The notes under the pieces were generated by a model. The model searched no databases. It was not told the origin of the DNA and worked only from the letters and a program-made list of their open reading frames with translations. A program made the position numbers and the translations under genes. Shown here in pieces: positions 41,425-48,607 of a stretch of 64,000 nt of DNA; the first letter of the stretch is position 1, and every line of letters begins with the position of its first letter. The stretch covers positions 1 to 64,000 of the forward strand of contig JAFZPV010000038.1 in assembly GCA_017552535.1 (NCBI GenBank). The letters run 5' to 3'. Source of the DNA: Clostridia bacterium. Its GTDB lineage: Bacteria > Bacillota > Clostridia > Christensenellales > Aristaeellaceae.

Positions 41425-41712
41425 ATGAAGTATCTGTTTATCGCTTACGCAGCCGTCATGGTGCTGATGAGCCTGATCGCCTTTGCCGCCTACGGACGGG
41501 ACAAGGGACTTGCGAAGAAAGGCGCTTACAGAACGAGCGAAAAAACCCTTCTGCTTCTGGCCGCTTTCCTGGGCGGCACAGGTGCATTCGCGGGAATGCG
41601 CACCTTCAGGCATAAAACGAAGCACCTGCGCTTTCAGCTGTTCGTCCCGCTTTGCATGATCGTTCAGCTGGCAGGCCTCGCCGCGCTGGCTTACTTCGCT
41701 TTCGCCGCCTGA
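41425..41712 (+). CDS. DUF1294 family small membrane protein
   Basis: A 95-residue protein with helices at about 3-22 and 72-93 and a shorter one near 42-58. AYGRDKGLAKKGAYRTSEK, followed by LLLLAAFLGGTGAFAGM and FRHKTKHLRFQ, is the DUF1294 signature (basic loop, G-G-x-G-A, R-H-K-T-x-x). Function unknown; some relatives are fused to cold-shock domains, but not here. GGAGG precedes the ATG. It ends at a strong terminator. Confidence 0.87.
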   Translation: MKYLFIAYAAVMVLMSLIAFAAYGRDKGLAKKGAYRTSEKTLLLLAAFLGGTGAFAGMRTFRHKTKHLRFQLFVPLCMIVQLAGLAALAYFAFAA

Positions 41713-41728
41713 CAGTCCACCAAAACAT

Positions 41729-41760
41729 AACGTCCCGGTGCTTCGGCACCGGGACGTTTG
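41729..41760. terminator. Bidirectional intrinsic terminator
   Basis: A 13-bp perfect stem (AACGTCCCGGTGC/GCACCGGGACGTT) with UUCG tetraloop, flanked by T-rich DNA on both sides. It closes DUF1294 and the convergent metQ. Confidence 0.9.
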
Positions 41761-41772
41761 CGTGGGTTTCAA

Positions 41773-42594
41773 TCACCAGGCGGGCACGAAGGAGCCGGGA
41801 TAGAGGGTGTAGAAGATGTTGGCCACTTCGTCGCACTGGTACGCTTCGGCGATGCGAAGGTACACGGGATTTTCGGCATCCTCAGCCTTGACGGCGATGA
41901 TGTTGATGATGCCCTTCTGGCCGGGGTTGTCTGGATCGAAGGCTTCCACGGCGATGGCGTCTTCGTGGGCGTAGCCGGCCTGGGTGGCGTACTGGCCGTT
42001 CATGAAGCCGCAGGCTACGGAGGAGTCGTCCATCTGGGAACCGATCATGGCGGCGTCGAGCTCGATGATGTTGAGCTCCAGGGGATTTTCAACGATGTCC
42101 AGCACCGTGGCGTAGCTGGTGAGGTTCTCGTCCAGTTTCACAAGGCCCATCTGTGCAAGCATCTGCAGTGCGCGGGCTTCGTTCACCACGTCGTTCATCA
42201 CCAGGATGGTGTCGCCCTTTTTGATCTCGTCCACGCTCTTGTATACGTTGGAGTACAGAGAAAGAGGCGCGATCAGGGTTTCACCGATGGCGGCAAGGCC
42301 CTTGCCGGTGCCGTAGGAAGCGGCGTTCTCGGCGTTCCAGTTGTTCATAAAGTTATAGTGCTGGAAGGCGTTCATGTCAACGTCGCCTTCGGCCAGGGCG
42401 ATATTGGGCATCACGTAATCCGAGAAGTATACGATCTCGATCTCGATGCCTTCATTCGCCAGCATGGGTACGAGCACATCGGTCCACTGTTCGTTGGTGG
42501 CGCCCACCACGCCGACCTTTACAGTCTCGGCAGAAGCGAAAGCCACGGTGAAAAGCAGCGAAAGGGCGATCAGCGTGCAAATCAGCTTTTTCAT
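41773..42594 (-). CDS. metQ: MetQ/NlpA-type substrate-binding protein without a lipobox
   Basis: A 273-residue periplasmic-type binding protein for methionine. ETVKVGVVGATNEQWTDVLV and GDVDMNAFQHYNFMNNW are NlpA-family motifs. The signal peptide MKKLICTLIALSLLFTVAFA has an AxA-type end (FASA) and no lipobox Cys at the cleavage site; its only Cys is at position 6. Most homologues are lipoproteins. The ATG at 42594 has GGAGGTAGG upstream. It is the last gene of metNIQ, 43 bases after metI. Confidence 0.92.
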   Translation of the reverse strand: MKKLICTLIALSLLFTVAFASAETVKVGVVGATNEQWTDVLVPMLANEGIEIEIVYFSDYVMPNIALAEGDVDMNAFQHYNFMNNWNAENAASYGTGKGLAAIGETLIAPLSLYSNVYKSVDEIKKGDTILVMNDVVNEARALQMLAQMGLVKLDENLTSYATVLDIVENPLELNIIELDAAMIGSQMDDSSVACGFMNGQYATQAGYAHEDAIAVEAFDPDNPGQKGIINIIAVKAEDAENPVYLRIAEAYQCDEVANIFYTLYPGSFVPAW

Positions 42595-42637
42595 AATCCT
42601 ACCTCCATTTATCATCAAACCGCGCAGGCGGCTTGTG

Positions 42638-43447
42638 TCAGTGTGAAAGCTTCCTTTCCAGGAAGGTACCAAGGGTCTGGATGATCGTAACGAGTATCAG
42701 TATGATGATCACGGTTGCCACCGTAACGTCGGTCATCACGCGCTGGTAGCCGTAGCGTATCGCGTAGTCGCCCAGTCCGCCGCCGCCCACGGTGCCGGCC
42801 ATGGCGGTCAGAGCCACGATATTTACGATGGTGATGGTGGCGCCGCGTATCATGCCGGGCAGGCCTTCCCACAGGTATACGCGGAATATGATGGCGGCGG
42901 GCGAAAGTCCCATCGCCCGGGCGGCTTCGATCATGCCGGGATCGATCTCGCTGAGGGCCGCGTGGATCTGGCGTGAGAAAAACGGCACCGTGGCTACGAC
43001 CAGCGGAAAGATCGCGCCTTTCACGCCGATGGACGTGCCCATGAGCTTGCGCGTGGCGGGGATCAGCAGCGCTACCAGTATGATGAACGGGATGCTCCTC
43101 AAAAGGTTGATGATCTTGTCCAGCACCTGGTATACGGGTTCGCATTCCAGGATATGGCCTTTCTGCGTAGTCACCAGCACGACGCCGAAAAAGATGCCGA
43201 AAAGGAACGATATGGCCGAAGTGTAGCCCACCATCTGAAGGGTCTGGATCAGGCACTTTTTAAGCTCCAGCCGCGTCTTGACCACGTTGCGGATATCGAT
43301 CTCCCAGGCGGCGCCAAGGTGAAGCACAGTATCGTTCTGCGGGTTAAAGTATATGAACTTTACCAGTGAGTACAGGACCGCAATGCCCATGCATGCTCCC
43401 ATGATGCCCATGAGCGTTTTGTAAAAGCGCTTTGAACTGTCAGACAT
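42638..43447 (-). CDS. metI: D-methionine ABC transporter permease MetI
   Basis: A 269-residue permease. Helices at about 12-32, 72-95, 108-130, 150-170, 205-225 and 240-262. The EAARAMGLSPAAIIFRVYLWE loop is the EAA motif that docks MetN. There is an N-terminal insert (about 35-65) between the first helix and the core, longer than in Bacillus MetP. The start overlaps the end of metN by 8 bases, with GGAGGTGA upstream. Confidence 0.95.
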   Translation of the reverse strand: MSDSSKRFYKTLMGIMGACMGIAVLYSLVKFIYFNPQNDTVLHLGAAWEIDIRNVVKTRLELKKCLIQTLQMVGYTSAISFLFGIFFGVVLVTTQKGHILECEPVYQVLDKIINLLRSIPFIILVALLIPATRKLMGTSIGVKGAIFPLVVATVPFFSRQIHAALSEIDPGMIEAARAMGLSPAAIIFRVYLWEGLPGMIRGATITIVNIVALTAMAGTVGGGGLGDYAIRYGYQRVMTDVTVATVIIILILVTIIQTLGTFLERKLSH

Positions 43448-44480
43448 CCGCGATCACCTCCGCTTTTACGCCAAGCCCGTCCAATGCGCCAAGCGCTCCG
43501 TCTACGGCGTGTTTTTCACCGCTTAGAACGGTGATCATCCTTCCCAGCGGCTTGGTGCCAAGCGTCTCGATATTGCCGTACAGGATCGATATGTCGATGC
43601 CGAACTGCCTTGACAGCATGGATACGATGGCCTGCCCGCTGGACTGCCCGCTGTACGAAAGGCGCACCAGCTGGCCGTGCTTTGAACAGTACTCAGACGG
43701 TGAGGAAAGGATCTCTTCGAGCGCCTTGTCCATGCCGTCCACGGTGCCGATAAAGCGCCGGGTGATGGGCATGCGCGGATTGGAGAACACGTCGTAGATA
43801 TCGCCCCTCTCCACGATCTGCCCGTCCTCCATGACCGCAAGGGAGGAACAGATCTGCTTGACGACGGCCATTTCGTGGGTGATGACGATGATGGTAATGC
43901 CAAGCTCCTTGTTGAGGCTGCGAAGCAGCTCCAGGATCTCCTGCGTGGTCTGGGGGTCAAGGGCGCTGGTGGATTCGTCGCACAAGAGCACCTTCGGATC
44001 GCTGGCCAGGGCGCGGGCGATAGCCACGCGCTGCTTCTGTCCGCCTGAAAGCATGGACGGATAGGCGTCACGGCGGTTCTCAAGGCCCACGATGCGCAGC
44101 AGGTTCATCACCTTTTCCTCACGCTGCTTTTTGGGTATCCCGCGGAAGTGCAGCGGGAACTCCACGTTTTTATATACGGTGCGCCCCTTCATCAGGTTGA
44201 ACAGCTGAAAGATCATGCCGATTTGGCGGCGCTGTTTGCGGAGCGCCATTTCGCCCAGGTGCGTAAGTTCCACGCCGTTTACCCACACCTTGCCTTCGGA
44301 AGGTCTTTCCAGAAGGTTTATACATCTTACCAGCGTGCTTTTTCCCGCGCCGGAAAAGCCGATGATGCCGTATATCTCTCCGGGCATGATCTCAAGGTCT
44401 ATGCCCCTGAGCGCATGCACGTCCTCTCCGCCGCCGGTGAAGGTCTTTTTAATGCCTTCCAGCTTTATCATTGGCTGCAA
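43440..44480 (-). CDS. metN: Methionine ABC transporter ATP-binding protein MetN
   Basis: An ABC ATPase of about 346 residues. Walker A GFSGAGKST, Q-loop IFQLFNLM, signature LSGGQKQRVAIARAL, Walker B VLLCDESTSALDP, H-loop ITHEM. Residues about 265-345 form the NIL domain (LVRLSYSGQSSGQAIVSML), which binds methionine and inhibits transport. Start: the strong site GAGGTGAT (44492-44485) is best spaced for TTG 44480; ATG 44471 is possible. The gene starts only 15 bases after a terminator hairpin that follows a Met-rich leader frame, so expression is predicted to be attenuated. Confidence 0.95.
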   Translation of the reverse strand: MQPMIKLEGIKKTFTGGGEDVHALRGIDLEIMPGEIYGIIGFSGAGKSTLVRCINLLERPSEGKVWVNGVELTHLGEMALRKQRRQIGMIFQLFNLMKGRTVYKNVEFPLHFRGIPKKQREEKVMNLLRIVGLENRRDAYPSMLSGGQKQRVAIARALASDPKVLLCDESTSALDPQTTQEILELLRSLNKELGITIIVITHEMAVVKQICSSLAVMEDGQIVERGDIYDVFSNPRMPITRRFIGTVDGMDKALEEILSSPSEYCSKHGQLVRLSYSGQSSGQAIVSMLSRQFGIDISILYGNIETLGTKPLGRMITVLSGEKHAVDGALGALDGLGVKAEVIADV

Positions 44481-44494
44481 ACGAATCACCTCAT

Positions 44495-44526
44495 AAAAAC
44501 AAAACAGACAGCCCGCAAGCTGCCCG
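44495..44526 (-). terminator. Attenuator terminator upstream of metN
   Basis: Minus-strand RNA: CGGGCAGC (44526-44519), 6-base loop, GCTGTCTG (44512-44505), an 8-bp stem with two G-U pairs, followed by TTTTGTTTTT (44504-44495). It lies between the Met-rich leader frame and the metN ribosome-binding site. The 5' arm can instead pair with GCTGTGCC (44551-44544), which would block the terminator. Confidence 0.75.
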
Positions 44527-44553
44527 GTATATGGATAAACGCAGGCACAGCGT

Positions 44554-44637
44554 TCAGGCGATCACAACGTTACCGCGCATGCCAGCCATACGGCGCATGC
44601 GCTTGGGCATCATCATGATCAGAACAGCCTTTGCCAT
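44554..44637 (-). CDS. Methionine-rich leader peptide of metNIQ (27 aa)
   Basis: Starts ATG 44637-44635 after AGGAGT, ends TGA 44556-44554. It begins MAKAVLIMMM and has Met at codons 1, 8, 9, 10, 14, 17 and 20: seven of 27, with three in a row. The rest is basic (K, R) or small. It is translated from a perfect-consensus promoter and followed at once by a hairpin (AACGC/GCGTT, 44554-44538) and then the terminator at 44526-44495. The pattern matches amino-acid leader peptides such as those of trp or his operons: stalling at Met codons for want of charged tRNA-Met would leave 44551-44544 free to form the antiterminator. Translation is inferred, not shown. Confidence 0.8.
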   Translation of the reverse strand: MAKAVLIMMMPKRMRRMAGMRGNVVIA

Positions 44638-44664
44638 GTGTGCACTCCTTTTTCGTTTATGGAA

Positions 44665-44693
44665 ATTATAAAGGGGCATCCCTGCTTTGTCAA
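44665..44693 (-). promoter_or_regulatory. Perfect-consensus promoter of the metNIQ leader
   Basis: On the minus strand TTGACA (44693-44688), 17 bases, TATAAT (44670-44665). Transcription should start near 44658, about 21 bases before the leader peptide start codon. Confidence 0.88.
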
Positions 44694-44816
44694 TATATTT
44701 TTGGCGTCAATCATGCTTTTCGTCAGGAAATCCGTTACAAATAACAATCCCGTGAAGCACCCGGCGGCAGGACTTCGCTGCAAAATGTCGAATTTTTGGA
44801 CCGAGAGGTGAAGTAA

Positions 44817-45977
44817 ATGGACGCCATGCAGCTGGCTTTGAACGAGTTTGATTCGCTTTCATGCGATTACCGACATTTGCACATGTATCCCGAGATTTCC
44901 CGCCACGAGGTGAACACCCACGCCTATATACGGAGCTGCCTTGATAAAAACGGGATCGAGTATCTGGCGCCGAAAGACAATATCACGATCGCCGTGATCA
45001 AAGGCGCGCTGCCCGGCAAAACCTGCGCCATCCGTTCGGACACGGATGCGCTGCAGGTAACGGAAGATACGGGCCTTGAATACGCCTCGCGCAACCCCGG
45101 CGTGATGCACGCCTGCGGGCACGACGGCCACACCGCCATCGGCATCACCTGCGCAAAGATCCTGAACGACCAGAGACAGTCCCTTCACGGGACCATAAAG
45201 GTGATCTTCCAGCCGGCGGAGGAAGGAGAGCTCGGCGCGCAGGCGGTGATGGATACCGGACTTGTGAACGACGTGAACGCGTTTTTTGGCGTGCATCTGT
45301 GGAGCACGTTTGAATCCGGCGAGCTGCGCGTGCGTACGGGCGGCGCGTCCGCCAGTACGGACATGTTCACCGTGCGGATCACGGGCCGTTCGGGCCACGG
45401 CGCCATGCCGGAGATCTGTGTGGACCCGATCGTATGCGCCTCGGCGCTGGTAGGAGAACTGCAGCACATCGTATCCCGGTTCTCTTCTCCGTTCGAGCCT
45501 GTGGTGGTCACAATAGGCTCCTTCCACGCGGGAACGCGCTGCAACATCATCGCGGGCGAGGCGGTGCTGGAGGGCACGATACGCACCTGCGATCCGGAGG
45601 TATACAGGTCCGTGCACGAGAAGTTTGACCTGATGGTCAAAAACACCTGCGAATCCTTCGGCTGCAAGTGGGAGATCGATATGCGCCCTGCCTGCGGCGT
45701 GACCTTCAACGATGAAAAACTCTGCGCCCTGGCAAGGCGCGCGGCAAAGGAAATCGGCAGAGAACCGCTGGAAGACATACCCACCATGATCGGCGACGAT
45801 TTCGGCGATTTCCGAGCGTTCGCGCCGGTGTGCTATATGCGCGTGGGCGTGCGCAATGAAAAGCTCCAAGCGGTGTACGCCCATCATCATCCCAGATTCC
45901 GCATAGACGAAAGCGCGCTGCCGCTGGCGGCCGCTTGGCTCGTGAAAAACTGCGAGATGTATCTGGAAGGCCGCTGA
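44817..45977 (+). CDS. M20 family amidohydrolase (second copy)
   Basis: A 386-residue homologue of the enzyme at 37080. Metal ligands: MHACGHDGHT, IFQPAEEGELGAQ, the FGVHLWS His, and a C-terminal HHHPRF segment. The dimerisation domain includes GRSGHGAMPE. The usual GAEDF near the C-terminus is replaced by IGDDFGDF. Predicted to hydrolyse N-acyl amino acids or similar amides. It is divergent from metNIQ, so a link to N-acyl-methionine use is possible but unproven. AGAGGTGA precedes the ATG. Confidence 0.88.
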   Translation: MDAMQLALNEFDSLSCDYRHLHMYPEISRHEVNTHAYIRSCLDKNGIEYLAPKDNITIAVIKGALPGKTCAIRSDTDALQVTEDTGLEYASRNPGVMHACGHDGHTAIGITCAKILNDQRQSLHGTIKVIFQPAEEGELGAQAVMDTGLVNDVNAFFGVHLWSTFESGELRVRTGGASASTDMFTVRITGRSGHGAMPEICVDPIVCASALVGELQHIVSRFSSPFEPVVVTIGSFHAGTRCNIIAGEAVLEGTIRTCDPEVYRSVHEKFDLMVKNTCESFGCKWEIDMRPACGVTFNDEKLCALARRAAKEIGREPLEDIPTMIGDDFGDFRAFAPVCYMRVGVRNEKLQAVYAHHHPRFRIDESALPLAAAWLVKNCEMYLEGR

Positions 45978-46012
45978 AAAGCTTTGGTCGCAAGATTATA
46001 ACAGGGGCTTTC

Positions 46013-46041
46013 TTGAACTAAAACCTGTCATATGATAATAT
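46013..46041 (+). promoter_or_regulatory. Promoter of the sugar-acid operon, with an overlapping palindrome
   Basis: TTGAAC (46013-46018), 17 bases, TAATAT (46036-46041). A TCATATGA palindrome (about 46028-46035) lies between the boxes and could be a regulator site. GGAGGGG precedes the ATG at 46076. Confidence 0.55.
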
Positions 46042-46075
46042 TACATCAGAAACTTTTTCGGAGGGGATCATCGGC

Positions 46076-47134
46076 ATGAAGAAGTACGATCTTATCACCG
46101 CCACCAGCATGGGCGTAAGGATCACGCCCGAAGACCGTCAGCCCGTAGGTATCGGCAACCGCTACATTATGCAGGCCACCAGCGCCGAGAGCAACGTGCT
46201 CAACGTCTCCGCGTCCCTGGGCCTCAAGACCAAGGTCCTTACCGCTTTCGTGGAAGGCAGCCCCATCGCCGCCTACATCAAAGGCGAGCTCAGGCGCCGC
46301 AACATCGATTTTGAAGGTCCCGAAGTAGCGCAGGGCGGCCCCTGGGGATACCGCCACCAGTTCAACATCGCGGACACCGGCTTCGGCATGAGAGGTCCCC
46401 GCGTGCACAACGACCGTGCCGGCGAGGTAGGACGCACTCTGAAGGCGGAGGACTTCGACCTTGACCGCATCTTCGCACAGGACGGCGCGCGTCTCATGCA
46501 CATTTCCGGCCTGTTCGCCGCGCTGTCTCCCGAGACCGGCAAGCTTTGCCTTAAGCTCAGCGAGCTGGCCAAGGCCAACGGCACCAGGATCAGCTTTGAC
46601 CTCAATTACCGCGCATCCTTCTGGAAGGGCCGTGAAGAGGAACTCAGGAGCATCTTCTCCGCCATCGCCGCCCGCAGCGACATCCTGATCGGCAACGAAG
46701 AAGACTTCCAGCTCGCCCTGGGCATCGAAGGCCCCGAGGCAGGCGGAAAAGACCTGGCTTCCAAGATCGAATCCTTCAAGGAGATGATCACCCGCGTGCA
46801 GGCGGCGTATCCCAACGCCAGCTGCTTTGCCACCACGCTGCGCGAAGTCATCAACGTGAACGCGCATATGTGGGGCGCCATCATGTATGCCAACGGCCAG
46901 TGGTACGTGGAGCAGCCCCGTGAGATCCCGGTGCTGGACCGCATCGGCGGCGGCGACGGTTTCGTGGGCGGCATGCTGTACGCATACCTCACCGGCAAGC
47001 CGGAAAGCGACTGGGTAAAGTTCGGCTGGGCCACCGGCGCCATGGCTGTCACCATGCTGGAAGACTACGCTACCCCCGCTGACGAAGACCAGGTTTGGAG
47101 CGTCTGGAAGGGCAACGCCAGAGTAAAGAGATAA
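46076..47134 (+). CDS. PfkB family sugar kinase, 2-keto-3-deoxygluconate kinase-like
   Basis: A 352-residue ribokinase-family enzyme. ISFDLNYRASFWKG is typical of 2-dehydro-3-deoxygluconate (KDG) kinases. LDRIGGGDGFVGGMLY carries the anion hole and catalytic Asp (GGGDGF). IGNEEDFQLALGIEG matches the N-E-x-E region. KDG kinase makes KDPG in uronate and gluconate pathways. It precedes gnd by 12 bases and the LarA-like gene after that. The sugar specificity is inferred. Confidence 0.85.
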   Translation: MKKYDLITATSMGVRITPEDRQPVGIGNRYIMQATSAESNVLNVSASLGLKTKVLTAFVEGSPIAAYIKGELRRRNIDFEGPEVAQGGPWGYRHQFNIADTGFGMRGPRVHNDRAGEVGRTLKAEDFDLDRIFAQDGARLMHISGLFAALSPETGKLCLKLSELAKANGTRISFDLNYRASFWKGREEELRSIFSAIAARSDILIGNEEDFQLALGIEGPEAGGKDLASKIESFKEMITRVQAAYPNASCFATTLREVINVNAHMWGAIMYANGQWYVEQPREIPVLDRIGGGDGFVGGMLYAYLTGKPESDWVKFGWATGAMAVTMLEDYATPADEDQVWSVWKGNARVKR

Positions 47135-47146
47135 AGGAGAATCATC

Positions 47147-48598
47147 ATGAAAGCTTTAGCGGATATCGGCCTGATCGGCCTTGCGGTCATGGGTGAAAAC
47201 CTGGTAATGAACATGGAGTCCAAGGGCTTCACCGTGGCGGTGTACAACCGCACCACCTCCAAAGTGACCAACTTTGTGGAAGGCAGAGCGAAGGGCAAAA
47301 ACATCATCGGCTGCTACTCCATCGAAGAGCTCAAGGAGAAGCTCAGCAAGCCCCGCAAGGTGATGATGATGGTCAAGGCGGGCGACGCCGTGGATTCCAT
47401 GATCGAGCAGCTTCTGGCGGTCCTGGAGCCCGGTGACATCATCATCGACGGCGGAAACTCCCACTTCCCGGATACGGCTAGGCGCACCGCGTACGTGGAG
47501 AGCAAGGGCCTTCTGTACATTGGCACCGGCGTGAGCGGCGGCGAAGAAGGCGCCCTCAAGGGCCCCAGCCTCATGCCCGGCGGCTCTCCCAAGGCCTGGG
47601 AAAGCGTAAAGCCCATTTTCCAGAGCATCTGCGCCCACGTGAACGGCGATCCCTGCTGTGACTGGGTGGGCGAGAACGGCGCCGGCCACTTCGTAAAGAT
47701 GGTGCACAACGGCATCGAATACGGCGATATGCAGCTGATCTGCGAAGCCTATCAGCTGATGCGCGACTATCTCGGCATGACGCCCGACGAGATGCACGAG
47801 GTCTTCAAGACCTGGAACGAAGGCGTGCTGGACAGCTACCTGATCGAGATCACCACCGACATTCTCGCCAAGAAAGACGAAGACGGCCAGCCGCTGGTGG
47901 ACAAGATCCTGGACACCGCGGGCCAGAAGGGCACCGGCAAATGGACGGCCATCGCCGCCCTGGACGAAGGCATGCCGCTGACTCTGATCGGCGAAGCCGT
48001 GTTTGCACGCTGCCTTTCCGCCATCAAGGAAGCCCGCGTGGAAGCCTCCAAGGTGTTAACCGGCCCCGAAAAGAAGTTTGAGGGCGACAAGGCCGCCTTT
48101 ATCGAAGACATCCGCAAGGCCCTGTACGCCGCAAAGATCATCTCCTACGCCCAGGGCTACGCCCTCATGCGCGCCGCCGCGAAGACCTACGGCTGGAACC
48201 TCAACTACGGCGGCATCGCCCTGATGTGGAGGGGCGGCTGCATCATCCGCAGCGTGTTCCTCGGCAAGATCAAGGAAGCCTTCGACAAGAACCCGGCGCT
48301 GGAAAACCTGCTGCTGGACGAGTACTTCACCAAAGAGATCTCCTCCTGCACCGACGGCTGGCGCCGCGTGTGCGCTTCCGCCTGCCTGGCCGGCGTGCCC
48401 GTGCCCGCCATGACCAGCGCGCTGAGCTACTTTGACGGCATCCGCACCGCGCGCATGAGCGCCAACCTCCTGCAGGCGCAGCGCGACTATTTCGGCGCCC
48501 ATACCTACGAGCGCGTGGACAGGCCCCGCGGTGAATTCTTCCATACGGACTGGACCGGTCACGGCGGGAACACCACGGCCAACACCTACAACGCGTAG
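47147..48598 (+). CDS. gnd: 6-phosphogluconate dehydrogenase, decarboxylating
   Basis: A 483-residue full-length GndA-type enzyme that oxidises 6-phosphogluconate to ribulose-5-phosphate and CO2. The Rossmann GLIGLAVMGENLVMNM at the N-terminus ends beta2 with VAVYNRTTSK, consistent with NADP use. Catalytic Lys and Asn are in GHFVKMVHNGIEYGDMQLIC. VSGGEEGALKGPSLMPGG is the substrate motif. HGGNTTANTYNA closes the C-terminus. It sits between the KDG-kinase-like and LarA-like genes, implying gluconate-type substrates. Confidence 0.96.
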   Translation: MKALADIGLIGLAVMGENLVMNMESKGFTVAVYNRTTSKVTNFVEGRAKGKNIIGCYSIEELKEKLSKPRKVMMMVKAGDAVDSMIEQLLAVLEPGDIIIDGGNSHFPDTARRTAYVESKGLLYIGTGVSGGEEGALKGPSLMPGGSPKAWESVKPIFQSICAHVNGDPCCDWVGENGAGHFVKMVHNGIEYGDMQLICEAYQLMRDYLGMTPDEMHEVFKTWNEGVLDSYLIEITTDILAKKDEDGQPLVDKILDTAGQKGTGKWTAIAALDEGMPLTLIGEAVFARCLSAIKEARVEASKVLTGPEKKFEGDKAAFIEDIRKALYAAKIISYAQGYALMRAAAKTYGWNLNYGGIALMWRGGCIIRSVFLGKIKEAFDKNPALENLLLDEYFTKEISSCTDGWRRVCASACLAGVPVPAMTSALSYFDGIRTARMSANLLQAQRDYFGAHTYERVDRPRGEFFHTDWTGHGGNTTANTYNA

Positions 48599-48607
48599 GA
48601 GGCCATT

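Larger units (their letters stand above)
44481..44816. other. 336-bp region between metN and the second M20 gene
   Basis: The metN half (44481-44693) is filled by the promoter, Met-rich leader frame and terminator. I looked for a SAM riboswitch or T-box (no conserved TGGTACCGCG-type element) and saw none. The M20 half (44694-44816) shows only GAGAGGTGA before the ATG at 44817 and no convincing promoter. Confidence 0.65.

Noticed and set aside
44490..44640. A SAM riboswitch or Met T-box in the metN leader
   Set aside because: No T-box TGGTACCGCG-like sequence and no four-way S-box layout was seen; the leader is instead filled by a Met-rich frame and a terminator.
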